Shown piece after piece: positions 21,531 through 34,202 of a DNA stretch of 64,000 nucleotides (position 1 is the first letter of the stretch; every line of letters starts with the position of its first letter). Both the position numbers and the translations under genes were made by a program. The DNA is from Deroplatys truncata. Taxonomy: Eukaryota > Arthropoda > Insecta > Mantodea > Mantidae. The stretch lies in contig CM060990.1 in assembly GCA_030765065.1 (NCBI GenBank), positions 666,202,618 through 666,266,617 of the forward strand, written 5' to 3'. The notes beneath the pieces were generated by a model. It was not told the origin of the DNA, ran no database searches, and saw only the letters and a list, made by a program, of their open reading frames with translations.

Positions 21531-22920
21531 TTAAGTTGGTTTGTGAATTTGAAGCATCCTCACGAGCAGATGATTTCTGGCTGATGCGGAAATAATTAAA
21601 TAGTTCAGTGGGTAGGACACCAGTTTCTATCCCAAATGGGAGTCGAGTATCTCATTGTTATGTATCACAAATACTTGAATGCCTTTGGTGACATTATGAA
21701 GGAAAATAAACGAATGCTTCAACAGTTGAGTAGTGCTATTAGTCTTGGAGGTATAACAACCGCTTCGCTTTCAAACAATTGGAAAGCGTACTGTTCTCAT
21801 GCTTCCAATACAGATAATAATCAGGAAGCTACCTCGCATACAAATCATGTAAAAGGAAGACTGAAGGAAATAATAAGCATTGATGTGTTATTTCTCCCTC
21901 CCTGGTTGTGTTCTCATTCTCATTCTTCTCCTTCCCCTGCTTCTTATTTTTATCTCTTTTCTTCCTTTCTTTTCTGCTTTTGGCTCATTGTCTTGTTTCC
22001 CTTCTTACCCCATTATTTTTGTACGTTCTCTTGCTAATCGCATAAGGACACAGACGGTTTTATGAACCACAACAACACTGCAATTATATCTTGGAAATAC
22101 ACACTTTACAGTAACCCGTGAACTGGAATTAAGTGATTTCTAGTATCTCAATGTAATCTCTTAGCGTTTCCAGTGTTACAGATATTCACGGAGTCAAGGA
22201 ATGTTAAAATTGTGATGCTTATTATTGACGCCTTTGAACTCAGCACAAACCTGACAGTTATTTGAGCCCTCTAGTTCTTCCGCTAAACTATAAAGTGAAA
22301 AACCCGCTATATTTACGGAGAAATTAAATAACATGAAACTTCTGACACTTCTTGGAGGGGTATGTTTCCATCACAAAGTTTTCTCCGCTGTTGCTCTACC
22401 CAGTAGCGTCCCACCAGCCTTCTTTTCCTTCGCTCACAAGTTGAACTTTGAGGGGTAACATGTTCCCTTGTCAGTGTGGTTTACTATTGCTCGCTAGAGT
22501 TACGCTCCAGCGAGCTGTCTGCTATTAGGCGCACTACCAAACAGCTGACACATTCTTTAATACAACGTGGGCTGTCTCACTTTTCCGCTTAAAGTGAAAT
22601 GTCAGGAGTCTCAGGTTGTTTAATTGGCACAGTAATACACTTATGCTAATATTACATAAACCTATTATTTGATGAATTACTTTAAAACTAACACAATTTC
22701 AGTTTGAGAGAAAATTTGGTGCAATAAAATAAGTGTTTTTTTTTATTTATATCTATAAGAAGCCTGTATGAAATCAGTTAGATTTAGCATATTAAAAAAA
22801 CTGCCAAATGTATTCGTAAATTTATCTTTACCTCCGTTTTCACCAAATCGTTGAATTAAAGCTGATATTCAAACGCAACAACCGAATTTATTCTAAATAC
22901 CCTGCTCTGAAACCTTGAAA
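21531..22920. other. no recognised gene
   Basis: Contains a 133-codon plus frame (21636-22037). Its N-terminal half (YHKYLNAFGDIMKENKRMLQ) looks peptide-like, but the C-terminal half is a CT-rich tract read as Phe, Leu and Ser. I recognise no domain. The rest is AT-rich and featureless. Confidence 0.35.
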
Positions 22921-23581
22921 GAGGCGTGCCTTTAAAGTAAGCGCGTTTTAATATTTTGCCGCTGCAGCGCTGCAGTCGCGATTTTGACCATGCGCGATCA
23001 CTTCCTCCATTCATTAGGATGACAGATGCAGCTGTGAGCGATTGTCACTTTGTGTTTTCCTATTGCTAGAGCGTTTCGAAATGTTCTAACCAATCGAACG
23101 GCACACCGACTGTGAAGTCAGATCAATGATTCGTTTTTCTAATGCGAGAAACGTTACGCCAGCAAACATTCATGGCCAATTTATGAGGAAAACAATAATG
23201 AGTGACAATGTCCGGCCACACAAAGCCAAACAAACTCAAGATCTGGTTACATCATTTGATTGGGAACAATTCGACCACCCTTCCTACAGTACGAATTTGA
23301 GGCCTGTTTCTTCATCTGAAGAAATTAAGAAATTCCTTAGTGGAAAACATTTCAACGGCGATGATGTGAAATATGAAGTGTAGACTTGGCTTTCATCGCA
23401 AGCGGCATCATTCTTTGACGAAGGTATACAAAAACTGGTTTCCCGTTGTGACAAATGCCTGAATAACGGCGGTGGCTATGTGGAGAAGTAGTGTAAGGTG
23501 TAAGTTAATGAATGACAAAGTATTTGGAAAATAAACTTCTGTTATTTTTTTTAAATTGTCAGTACTTTAAAAACGCGCCTC
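22921..23581 (+). mobile_element. internally deleted mariner element, second copy
   Basis: The left end reads GAGGCGTGCCTTTAAAGTA; the right end reverse-complemented reads GAGGCGCGTTTTTAAAGTA, so about 20 bp of inverted repeat remain. The element is 661 bp, roughly half a mariner. It is a different lineage from the 431-1266 copy, judging by the ends and protein motifs. I could not confirm a flanking TA on the left. Confidence 0.85.
23126..23491 (+). pseudogene. mariner transposase pseudogene (N- and C-terminal parts fused)
   Basis: One frame of 122 codons joins the first residues of the protein (MIRFSNARNVTPANIH, the N-terminal helix region) to its C-terminal third. The join falls at IMSDNVRPHKAKQTQ, where DNVRPH is the second catalytic Asp motif. 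The third Asp region is degraded (YSTNLRPVSS). An in-frame TAG at about 23381 precedes TWLSSQAASFFDEGIQKLVS, and the frame ends GGGYVEK. The first catalytic Asp and most of the DNA-binding region are deleted, so it is inactive. Confidence 0.88.
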
Positions 23582-25790
23582 GTATTTATTAAACAAACCA
23601 CAACCAATTAAGTGCTAAAGCATACTAAATAACGAGTTCAAATTTAGGTCTAGCAACATAACTAAATTGTCAAGCCTGAACAAGCGCAGTACTTTTCGAA
23701 CTACTCTATTAAAAATGTTGCATTTTATTGCTGCAAAATATTCAAAATAAATTCATAAAAACAGAACCTAAAACCTAAGGGCATTGGAAAGTTTAAAAGA
23801 AAATGTAACTTTGTTTCTGATGAAAATAAGTTCTGTGATTCAACGTCATTCAGAATGTATATGGTTAACTGAGTCCATAAAGAATTTAAGGCCATAAAAG
23901 AGTTGTTTGAATACAATCTATGCAGCTTTAAATTTTGATTTTTTAATATTTATTGTGTAGCTTAGGAACCTTTGGAGGTATGTTTCATTATTTTCTCTGG
24001 TTTCAAACTCAGGAGGATGCAGCTAATGAGTAGAGAGCAGAATTTATAAGAGCAGGTGATAATTCCTAAGCTAAATTTAAATTTGGATCTCGAAACCACA
24101 TTTTCCTAAAGACATGTGCCCCTTTTTTTTAGAAACTATAAAAGCTACAAGGCTGAAACCACCATGACTATTTAAGATAACAAAAACACTACACCAGAAT
24201 AATTTTTTTTTGTGTGATAGGCTTTAAAATGTTAAATATTTTGTGTTCAGATATAAGGAAAAACTTGAATTAAGTAATTAAAACTTATTAGAAGCTGAAC
24301 TGATTTAGTATAACAGTATTAAATAGAATACCTTAAGGTTTAGGAGAAAATCACAGGTTTCTACTAGTTGCCGGAAAATGTGAAAATGTTTGTTCAATAT
24401 TTTTCTGAAGTTAATAGTTAGTGCAGACAACTATCACAGATATAATGACGAAATTTCAGAGAGCCACTTTTATGTATGCTGACATTGCAGTAATTTTTTC
24501 CTTGGTTCAAGGCATATTCAGGTAAGCCATACAATTCCCACTTCCTTTAAAACGCACAAAAAATGGGCAAAATAATTGTTATAGGCAACCTAAAGGCTTT
24601 GTCAGACACTAAAATTTCATGTAAAGATGTTTAAAAAGTTTCGGTTGGGTGCTCAAGAAAAAGTAAACATTTGGCCTAAGATCCGAGGTCCACCTTTAAC
24701 ACAGAAAATTCATTTTACCACTTGTGTTAATTCAGACTTAGTGTGCGAGGAGATCAAAAAGGAAACGAACAGGATAAAAATTGTATCTTGTAGGGTGGTA
24801 AATTGCGTGGTAAATAAATGCATTTGGCTGAATTACGTGGAAATGATGGGAACAGAGAAATTGCAGACACTGCTAGAACCCTTAAATTCCAGGCACGAAG
24901 GCTCCGCATCGTTCTTTATTTTGTCCCTTCTCATGCAATCATTTTTATCTCTTCTTATGGCGTACTGCTTTCTTCCCTTTGCCCCTCGCTTTTCTCCCCT
25001 TCTTTGACCAAATCTTTCAGACGTGAAAATGTTCTCCACCCTGAAAACTGCAAGGACGTGATCAGAAAATGAAAGCGCTATCTGCATCTAACTTATGCCA
25101 TACAGCCATCTCCAACAATAGCAACAATAAAATCTTTGTCAGAGATGTGAAGAAAGAAAAAAAGAACTGCTCAAGGGAAGAATGGGGGAAGAAAATAATA
25201 TGCAAACTAGAAGGAGGGAGAGAATAGAGAGTAATACAAAGGATGATAGCAATAATGTACAAAGGATTAAAAACACCAGAGAAGGATAAAGATATCTCCT
25301 GTAAAAGCCAAACGCTTCTGTTGCTAAAACACATCCAGCATTTTGAGAGAGAGATGAAGAACCCGCTATCTCCAGTTTATTATGCATTTTAATTATAAAT
25401 CGCTGTTAATATGCTAATAATACCACACACGTGAGAGATAAATAGAATGTAAATACCATTAATTATCATCATTCAGGAGACTGCTTCAGAATACTTCGAA
25501 GTTTGTAAAGTATTTACTGGATAATTTTCCGTGCATCAGCTGAGAAATCATTAATGAATGAAAAGAACCATATATGAAAACTGAAACGCTAAAAGTACAA
25601 GCGATATCTGCCGATAAAACAGTCATGAATTTTCAGTTTAGAGATTTACGGGATCTCTAATCATGGGAAGAATGATTAATAGTGTGTATCTACCTTAGTT
25701 ACGTAATCTGGATTTTACAATACTAAAAAAAAATCGTAAACCTATTCACTACCTAACTAGTGTCGTAATGTAATTCTTATCACGAAACTG
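23582..25790. other. no recognised gene
   Basis: Long AT-rich stretch. A 126-codon plus frame (24627-25007) and overlapping frames near 24830-25390 lie in CT- and GA-rich DNA and match nothing I know. At 24521/24522 the sequence CATATTCAG|GTAAGC puts a possible acceptor next to a possible donor, weaker than the one at 48530. Confidence 0.35.
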
Positions 25791-26189
25791 TTTGCGTTAA
25801 GTTGGTTTGTTGTATTGTTGTTATTACGCTGTTGGGGAACCGAACTTGAAATTCATTGCAACCACACGTATAGTACCCGCTTTCCGGTAGCCTTCGCCCC
25901 AAATGTACTTTCTGATGGCCTTTGCCCCGAATTTAAAAAATATTAACTTTGTAATTTGACTGTTTCTTTAAATATTATATATTTATGTTTGCCTCGGCTG
26001 CGTTCAGTATTATTGTTAGAGACATGGATGTCTTGGCAGGGTTGTGGTGCGACTAAGAATGTAGGCTTACACAGATTATAATTTTACTTCACTTCTTTTA
26101 TTAATACTTGATACGATTTAAATAACACTTCACTGATATAGAGAGCTGTGAGATTTTTTATTAATTAATTACACTTTTTAACACGTAAA
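25791..26189 (-). mobile_element. LTR fragment, family A (copy A4)
   Basis: The 3' part of a family A LTR on the minus strand. It has the GCCGAGGCAAACATAAATAT region, the TTCGGGGCAAAGGCCATC-type repeat, CTCTCTATATCAGTGAAGTG and the tRNA-free U5 end. It stops at GTTTACGTGTTAAAAAGTG (about 26189), so the first half with the TGAGGCAG start is missing. The left boundary is approximate. Confidence 0.8.
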
Positions 26190-27762
26190 CGTTCGTTCAC
26201 AGTTCAAAATGGCAGATGGAGCACCATATTTAATATTTTTAAAATACAAATGTCATGCTTATAATGATAAATTGTACGTAAAAAATTAAAGGGAAAATTT
26301 CAATTTATAAGATTGCATAAAACCTTAAAATATAATTTTTTTTTACAATTTTCACCATTTAGTTTCCCCTTAATATGTATTTAAATATAGGTACCCTGAC
26401 AGTCGCCGGAAAATAACACCGGAGAAAGCCCAGAACTTGCATACGTTACTCACGAGATTTCCTCCAATACTTTAAAACTCTCCTTCGTTGTCACTTTCCT
26501 ACAGATGGGCGAGGGCAAGAAGCGGTCCCCTCCTGTTTGCTTCCAACTGGAAAAAAAAGGAATGACACGAAAACTAATAAAAAACAGTATGGGCTAGAAT
26601 CCGAAGTCTTATCGTGGTGGTCTTGAGACAGAGCAATAAAAGCCAGTGTGTCAGATATTCACACCCGTGGAGTTAGAACAAGTAACGTGTGAGAGAATGC
26701 GGCATAAACAGGTCCCCTGCGGACACACCCTCCTGCAGAGTGTCCCCAAACCTAAATGTCTTTCCCATCTCAACACAATAGCGGTAATCCACTTCCTAAA
26801 ATATTGACACATCCATAGAATGTGGCGCCCCACTTAAAAAGAAACCCTCTTCTCTGACAACACCAGGTAAATCTCTACTATATAGAAAGGCCAGGGGTTG
26901 AGTGTTGGAGTTCTCTTTCTTCGTCTTGTGCAGGAGACACGAAAGTGAGAATGTGAGATGCTATTGTGGCTCTTGAAATATGATTTGTTTTTTTATTATA
27001 AGGTCTGTTAGTTTGCCGCGAATCCACGAAGGTCTCTTGCATTGAATTCTGCGGCGTGTTATTTTCGTGGACATGTCTGTTGTTGCCAAAACAAAGATTC
27101 TGTCTCGGGTCAATATGGCTAGCCTGCGTCTACACGTACCTAAACAGCATAAAGTGGCAGCGCCTGCTAGTTTGCATTAACAACAACAACAACAACAATA
27201 ATAATAATACACTAATTTTTGTGCTTCCCTGGAAGCCCATCTTCATTCAACTCCCTCTTTTCCGTTTCTTCTCCACTTATGAACTAGGTATCTATGTTGT
27301 AATGTTTTGAGGGTTAAACGGTTTTGTTATAGCCATGAATTTATCCTGAAGTTATCGGTAATTGGGATTATGGATGGTTCGGAAAGGAGCGAAGTATTTT
27401 CCCAGGGAGCTAGAGGTGTTTTAATTGACATCCGAGTCAGAAGTTGAAGAAAAATTAAGTTTTATTAAGAATGATTGCCCTGGCCAGGAGCAGAGAAGAA
27501 TTATATAACGCTGAGTCACAGGGTTTCACTGACTTGATAGTCCAATAACCGTTACATGGGTTTATTTACAAAGTGTTTAGTGGATTTTAGTACCTTACAA
27601 AGGATTAGAAACATTATGACATGTGATATGAATGCAAGCAGCACTTGCACTGTTAAGAATTCCATAAACGTCCACCCACTTATGTTTACCTCTTGTTTTA
27701 TGTAAGATAACACATCTATCGTCTCCAAAAAAAGGTACTTATTTTCTTCTTAATAGCTTAAA
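26190..27762. other. no recognisable feature apart from a short microsatellite
   Basis: AT-rich sequence with small open frames only (60 codons minus at 26651, 84 codons plus at 27056). The latter includes an Asn run from the trinucleotide repeat at 27179-27208. Confidence 0.4.
27179..27208 (+). repeat. (CAA)n/(TAA)n microsatellite
   Basis: About six CAA units followed by about four AAT units. Confidence 0.95.
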
Positions 27763-28015
27763 AATTAAATTGAGTTTTGTTTATGGACGTTATTTAACCG
27801 CTGTGGTCCTTAGCGTCCCATTCTACATTGGGCGTGAAAACAGGAAATTTTGTTCAGAGGCTCCTTTATCAGGCTTGAGGTTCTTTTACGTGCCGTAAAT
27901 CACTTCTCTTCCGAAGGAAGCCATGCTAAGGATTTTTACGCCCGAAAAATTCCATCGTTCTCCGCCGGGTTTGAACCCGCGACCTCGGGAACTAGAAGCT
28001 AGCATGGTAATTTTT
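27763..28015 (-). repeat. tRNA-derived SINE, family C (copy C1, head truncated)
   Basis: Minus-strand copy of the family whose tRNA-like head reads CCTCCGTGGTGTAGTGG (A box) and CGGGTTCAAACCCGGCGGAG (B box and acceptor pairing). Here the first 20 or so bases of the head are missing. It keeps the GGGCGTAAAAATCC hairpin region, GTAGATTTACGGCACG-like segment and the CCCAATGTAGAATGGGACGC block, and ends at an AATTTAATTTTT tail. Confidence 0.85.
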
Positions 28016-29316
28016 AGCAACCGACGTACTTTATGTATTACTAGCCTACTTCCCTATTAGGCTACAACCCCATTACAGTGTATGTTGCCTATCATCTTAC
28101 TTCTTCCTCTGCATCGAACTTTTTCCCTGTTCACCAATCCTTCTAACCCTTACCTATGATGTCATTTGTGGACGGATGCAGCGGCAATGAGGTACGCCTT
28201 GGATCACTGGGACTGTGGTACCCGGTTGTTCTCTTTAGAAACGTCCTCTCAGACAATTTTCCCCAACAATTTCTGTTCATTTTCCTGATTAGTTTTCTCC
28301 ATGTTTAGATTTCAAATATTTCCAGTTCATTTTCTCACCTTTTCACAACAATGTTCATTTCACACAGACTTGATTGTTCTGTCTCTTAACGTATTAAAAG
28401 CCCCGTATGAAGTTGGTATATTCTGCTCGGTTTCTTAACAACAGCTCACTGTAGTTTTAGTTAACTACTACTTAACAAGTAACCGAAGTCGTTAAAAATG
28501 TTTCCTCAGTCCTCATAAATGGACCCTACACTTAGGTCGGAAACTCTTCCTTTCCAAATTTCCTTTCCCAATTATTATTTCATTTTATTTATCACCAGTG
28601 TCACCGCCTGCGGTGCCGTATAAAATAAGAGCGGGCGTTATATATTATTAAAAAAATTACAGCAGTTATGTTACTATTCATCTATAAGTATCTAAAGCTG
28701 TTCACTTGCTCAAATGTCTCATTCCGAATTCCGATTGCATGCTCTGCTTTTCTTCTGTCTGTTATAGTCTTCGTCTTTTTTTGATTTTATCTTCGTTTTG
28801 TCATTATCATTTTTAGCGTGGTTCCTTAGATTTCTTCTTCTAATCTTGGGGGCCGATAACACAAGTTGGCTGCAGCACAGTATGTAAACAGCTGGCTTGA
28901 CCTTGTGACAACGCAAGGCGTTGGTTCACTCTTGTCTACTGGGCTGCAGACATGCGCACTTCGTCTAGGGTGTAGTTAACTTAAACGTACTGGATGTAAT
29001 CTATGTTTGACGCAGCTCACAGATGATTGTGGCTTGCTACGCTGTGTAATTCATATTTATGGTAAAAAGCTAAGTAAAAATGCTTTACGTGAACAAAAAT
29101 ATACGTATTTAGTACGCAGCCCATTAATTTTGTTATATAGTTTATTAACTTATAGGCAAATTTAGTCCAATTTTCTCTCCGATTCCACTCTGAGTTATGG
29201 AACAAGAGGGCTCTTTCAAAACCAAGTAAACGTTATCGAGTTTTTCTCAATAAAGTTGATGTTGAAGAGAGGTAATGTATCACGATTTCATGGTATTTCA
29301 ATTCGTGTCCTCTTAA

Positions 29317-29318
<2 letters not shown>
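28016..29318. other. no recognisable feature
   Basis: No open frame above 65 codons and no repeat matching other parts of the window. Confidence 0.45.

Positions 29319-29360
<42 letters not shown>
29319..29360. repeat. (TA)n microsatellite
   Basis: About 20 uninterrupted TA units, self-complementary. Confidence 0.97.
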
Positions 29361-29363
<3 letters not shown>

Positions 29364-29387
29364 AATAATCAGAGGGGAAACTCAGCA

Positions 29388-29850
29388 ATGCTCCAGTGAG
29401 GATATTGTACCTATGCACCCACAAGGGGGCACCTCCGGGAGGGAAAAAGTGAGAGGAGACACCGGGCGCCCGGAACCAGGAGTGGCGACACAGAAATGAC
29501 AGGCTTCCTACAGTTTCCAGATTGAAGCACCCCGACAGTCGGACACACAGGCTGAGGACCCCCGCTCCACAAGGAAAGTCGAGGGACGGAGAACGTTCCA
29601 CAGAGAGCTTCCTTTTTCTCTGTCACGCCGCACCGAAATACCATCGCTGAAGGATGCATACAATGATGAATGGAACGAAATAGAGGGTGAGAAAATTCGG
29701 GTGCTGAAAGAAACCACTCCAACATTCGCCTGACGACCCGAGAAAACCCCCAAAAACCCATGGGTCGGAGTGGGCGGTAGCCGGTAATCGAACCCGGGAT
29801 CTCACGAATGCTAGTCGTACGCGTTACCACGGCGCTACCTCGCTCGGTGC
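29388..29850 (-). repeat. tRNA-derived SINE, family D (copy D4)
   Basis: The head at 29850-29785 on the minus strand: GAGCGAGGTAGCGCCGTGG then GGGTTCGATTACCGG, with A and B boxes. The body has ACCCATGGGTTTTTGGGGGT, TCGTCAGGCGAATGTTGGAG and GGTATTTCGGTGCGGCGTGA, and the 3' end AATATCCTCACTGGAGC. Because it is GC-rich, minus frames of 153 and 122 codons run through it; they are not genes. One of the best-preserved D copies. Confidence 0.87.
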
Positions 29851-29885
29851 TCCTGACCTTTGTAAGATTCATCTATCTTCATATA

Positions 29886-30450
29886 CTGACTGCCCCATTT
29901 AAGTTGAGACTGTACAATACCTTCAAAACTAAGCGTTGTAGAAAAAAAGGACTTAAATAAAAGTTGCTTGATTTTATGGTGGAAAGTAAATGCCATTAGT
30001 CGTGTTTTATTTGGAGGACGTTGTGATGGTCAATTTAGGGTCAATTTATTATTTTTTTTAAATGGGAACCTACCCTTCTTATGTTGTTTTCTCACTCCTC
30101 GTAAAAATAAACAGATTTATATAAAGCACTTTGCAATTGTTCTCATGCCAACTTAAATAACAACGAAAATTCTGAATGGCTGTGTAGGAAGAGCGCAATG
30201 AACGGTTGGACCATCCATGAATGGTCATTTGAGGCTCAAGTTATGTTTCGTAATTGGGAAGCAACATTTTTTATTTGTTTCCTTATTCTTCATCACAAAA
30301 TAAACAGCTTTTTATAAACCGTTTTCCAATGAGAAAACAACATACAAAATGTAGGTTTCCATTTAAAAAAATTAAATTAACCCTAACATGGTCACCATAA
30401 CGTCCTCCAAATATTTAGTATGACTTATTTTATAAGGAAAGCAAATCCTT
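29886..30450. mobile_element. foldback MITE, copy P2
   Basis: Related to the palindromic element at 49574. The left end CCCCATTTAAGTTGAGACTG follows a TA. The left arm (to about 30130) and right arm (about 30290-30430) are inverted copies, sharing TTTGGAGGACGTT(G/A)TG and GTTGTTTTCTCA blocks around a central loop. The right terminus is decayed. No coding sequence. The TA target and end sequence suggest a Tc1/mariner-type non-autonomous element. Confidence 0.8.
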
Positions 30451-30920
30451 TAGTCCCATGTAATGTTTATTTGCACGTTAAAGCTTGAAAAACAAGGTCT
30501 GGGAGTAAAATTGTGGATCATTTCACGCTTGCAGCGTCCTGCTTCTCTCCCGTGGCCTAACTATGGGCGGGGGGCTAATCACCTGGCTCTATGCGCGCCT
30601 TTTAGTGTACTCAGTCACTGTAGAAGTTCTTCATCAAGAAAGTGTGGCCAGGGTGTCCCTATACTGCAACGTCGTGTCAAGAAGCTAAACTTCTGAAAAC
30701 CACTTCTTCACTAATTTTTCTACACGCTTTTTGACAGTTATTTGATAAATCATGTACATTTAAAGTTTTAAGAAAAAAAGTAAAATTTTGTTGGAAAGTA
30801 AAGCGAGAGGTTCGTTTTAAAATAAAAAAAATACGAACGGGGTTGCTTGGCAATATTTTAACTTTCTTTCAACATTCTCTCCTTAAAATGCGTATCAGTT
30901 GGGGGATTTAATACCGTACC

Positions 30921-31090
30921 GACATGTTGCCATGGTAGCTCAGTGGTTAGAACAACTGGACGGAAGCCGGGAGATCCGTGCTTCAAATCCCGGTGGTGGC
31001 ATTGAATTTTTTTCAGTCGTCTGATTCTACCTTTCCAACCTTGTCCAACACACGGCTTGTGTGGAAGAATAATTAATTCCCTTCCCTGCT
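30921..31090 (+). repeat. tRNA-derived SINE, family E (copy E4, leader missing)
   Basis: Has the tRNA-like head (ATGGTAGCTCAGTGGTTAGA, A box; GCTTCAAATCCCGG, B box) and the 3' body with TCGTCTGATTCTACCTTTCC and CACACGGCTTGTGTGG, ending AATAATTAATTCC. The leader seen in E3 and E6 is absent. Confidence 0.87.
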
Positions 31091-31698
31091 TAATTCATCT
31101 AATTCTAGTGTATGTATATTATATATATTTAAGTATTTTTACTACCACTGTATTTATAGTTTGTCGGACTGGAACGAATTAAAGGAGCTTTTGAAAACTT
31201 CTATCTCAGCGGTTTTTTTTTTCCATTCAAATACTTTGCAATGCATCTCAATATAATACACTATATAAGCACCGAATCACACACAGAGACCCGAAGTAAA
31301 ATTCAAATCAACTGGTGGAATTTCGTTGTGGAATTCAAACGTTGACCAGTGGAGTGTCAATTGTTGGTGGCTGGCAGTAATGGGTCGTGATTCATTATTC
31401 ACATTTATCTACAATGCAGTCTGCGCTTCACAGCTCTTCTGTGAATAATGGAAATTTAAAAATACATAACAGTTTTTAAAAATTATTTATTTAATGGTTT
31501 CTAGGGAAAATAATTAAATTTGGCATTCACTACGCACTTGGCATCATAAATAAGGACAGTCCTAGGAAAAAAAAGCTTTAAATCAAGCATTAACTATTCT
31601 TTTAGGACATTTTAGATAGCACAAAGTGTATTCAGTAAGGTTTAATCCTGCAAAAAAGCTTATCCATGCAAGTCTTCCCAACCAAGATTTTAACCCTT
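31091..31698. other. no recognisable feature
   Basis: AT-rich sequence without significant open frames or paired repeats. Confidence 0.45.
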
Positions 31699-32637
31699 TG
31701 AGGCAGTATTTTTAACACTAAAATGATTTCAGTCTAATTGTATAATATATATAATTCAATAACAGCCCGCCTTGAAGCAATATGTGTATGTAATAATTTG
31801 TAAAATGTATGTAACAGTCATTGCATATGCTTATGTTATTGTATCCATGTGTAATAATGCTATGTGTATATATTACTTAATTTAATAATGTAGGAGCTGT
31901 GAGAATAATAAGTTAAAAGTTGCTAACAATGAGGTAACCTTGAGTCAATAATGAGTTTGAGAGTTTAACAATACAATTTCTGATTCTTGGAAGCAATAAT
32001 GTAATTTTAGTGACAGTTTATAAAATAGAAAACCTTTAGTTAAATGAAGGTATTCTATTGGAGTAGGATTAGCCAATCAGAAACTGAAAAGGAGAAAATT
32101 TTACAAATTTAGAGTTCAGTTACCTGCAGACAGTGATTGTAACTGGATGCAAGATGCTTCCTCGAGAGATTTAATACGTATTCGTGTGAGACGAAAAATA
32201 AGTTTACGTGTTAAAAAGTGCAAGTATTTAATAAAAACATCTCACAGCTCTCTCTATATCAGTGAAGTGTTATTTAAATAGTGTCTAGAATTAATAAAAA
32301 GGAGTAAAGTAAAATTATAATCTGTGTAAGCCTACATTCTTGTCGCATCACAATCCTGCTAAGAGAAGCGTGTCTAACAATAATACTGACGCAGCCGAGG
32401 GAAACATAAATATTTAATACGTAAAGAAACAGTCAAATTACAAAGTTATTATTTTTAAACTTAGGGCGAAGGCTACCGGAAACCGGGTACCATACATGCG
32501 GTTGCAAACACACTTCAACTACTACAAGTTCGGCTCCCCAACATAAGAATTATAATACAACTCCTTCAATACGACCTACTTCAAATCGACGCTGAAAGCG
32601 TGGTGCAAACAACGTAATAACAACAATAACTTCTTCA
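31699..32637 (+). mobile_element. solo LTR, family A (copy A5, reference copy)
   Basis: TG at 31699 to CA at 32637, flanked by CCTT on both sides (31695-31698 and 32638-32641), an exact 4-bp target duplication. Visible LTR features: ATTGG at 32057-32061 and CCAAT at 32073-32077 in the presumed U3, and an AATAAA signal at 32293-32298. No adjacent primer-binding site, gag or pol region exists, so it is a solo LTR. The 4-bp duplication and TG...CA ends favour a Ty3/gypsy-type parent, by inference. Confidence 0.94.
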
Positions 32638-32879
32638 CCTTCTTCCCCAGGGTAGGCAGACACACTATTCCCACATAAAGGAGTTGGGTTGTATGAATAA
32701 TAATTACTGATGGTAATATAGGCTTTCTAAAACAGAACTCTGGTATTTCACACAAACTTTAAAGCGTTATAAACAGTAAAATCAACTTAGATGTATTTCT
32801 CATATAAAAGAGAAACTATTTTAATTGGTATTTAGTCAATTTCAGTAGGTTCCTAATAGCTCTCTCTGTATATATCCAT

Positions 32880-33350
32880 ACAGTATTCAATGTCTATCAA
32901 AGTGCGCACCAGGAATCGAGTTAAATTCACTACGGTTGTGAATATATTTCACGCAGATGATGGTCACGAATATTTTCAGCATAAACACGTTCTTGATATA
33001 CCCCAACATAGAAAAAATCAAGAGGTGTGAAGTCTGAATTTCGTGACGGCCATGAGGTTAGCCCTCCTCTGCCAGTCCACTTATTGAGAAATTGCACGAG
33101 CAAGTTGGCAGTAGTATAGTGGAGCGCTATTATGTTGAACTCTTACAATTGACCACTTTCATTGAATCCAATTGCAAGCTGTGCTTTCTGCTGTGTGGTT
33201 CCAATATTAGCTATTAATGGCAAAATGAATTGCCGCAACAAACAAATGATTCTATATTCCCACTCCAGGCATGCCAATTGTTGTTTTAGAAAACGTTTGA
33301 GTTACTGAACATGCTTGAAAACATAGGAGGGTTCCATCTGCTTGTTTTTA
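32880..33350 (-). pseudogene. Tc1/mariner-like transposase, 3' remnant
   Basis: On the minus strand, near 33085-32960, one frame reads WTGRGGLTSWPSRNSDFTPL then DFFYVG, the conserved region around the third catalytic acidic residue. Next comes QERVYAENIRDHHLREIYS in the same frame. Stops follow. Upstream coding sequence is not recognisable, and no inverted repeats were found. It differs in sequence from the elements at 1.9, 34.2 and 58.5 kb. Confidence 0.72.
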
Positions 33351-34202
33351 TTTTATTCTATAACTCGGTAGCTCTTTTTTAGAAATTCTGTATTTCACAA
33401 ATTATTCTGAATATTATTCTTAGTACAGGTATGCAACTAGCATTCTCCATTAGACTTTGATGTGTTATTTTAGTATATAAAAATAGTAATGAGAAGGTTT
33501 TAACATTTTTGGGGTTATTACTATTAGGTATCATTTTATTAGTTAATGAAAGAATGTATTGGAAAATTTATGCTTCCTTCAACTGAAGGCTGCTGTATAC
33601 AAAGCTTAGCAAGATAAAAAGTATTAAAATAAAACTCAAACATTAATAAGTGATTTCTACAATTAGAGAAGTAAGGCATGTAGATATAAAAGTTGATATC
33701 AACAGATTAAGAGAATTTCAAGTTAATAGACTTTATTTAAAAAAACACGTTCCAACTCCACTGATAAAAATGTATACTGATATAATTTCAGTGTTGAAAA
33801 GTTGAACCGTCTCCTAAATACTGCGACACCACGTCTGCAGCGCCGATTTTTGAGACGGGTTACCTGCTTTGTTAAGCGATGATGGTGGTAGTATTGAGTC
33901 TGAATCCTGTGCCTCTCGTTCTCCGTTGCTGAAGTCCTGTTTGGAGCTCCCTTCGTCGGCTGTGATGTTCTGCTTGTGCTCTCGCCTCTATCATAGGTTT
34001 CTTAATTTTAACATGGGTTCTGGTTCCTTGGTAAAGGATATCGTAGATCTGCAAGGCGTGTGATGGACCAAGGATTTAGGCATGGTTTCACATAACTCAC
34101 TTTTAATCATATGGTTATCTTATAAAACTCTTCTCCCTCTTTACAATGCTACGTTTACTGTGCACAGTTTCCTTTCAGGCCTCGCGCTCCAAATGACGTT
34201 CT
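33351..34202. other. no recognised gene
   Basis: Overlapping frames of 60-64 codons on both strands at 33869-34063 are present. The minus frame is Arg-rich and matches nothing I recognise. Confidence 0.35.

Noticed and set aside
21636..22037. 133-codon frame with a hydrophobic C-terminus suggesting a membrane protein
   Set aside because: The hydrophobic part is a CT-rich low-complexity tract. No recognisable family and no support for a start.
24627..25387. Frames on both strands in the 24.6-25.4 kb region
   Set aside because: Several overlapping frames on opposite strands in CT/GA-rich DNA and no family resemblance point to composition effects.
29233..29872. Overlapping minus-strand frames of 122 and 153 codons
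   Set aside because: They run through the GC-rich body of SINE D4. The same body in D1, D5, D6 and D9 gives similar frames, so they reflect base composition.
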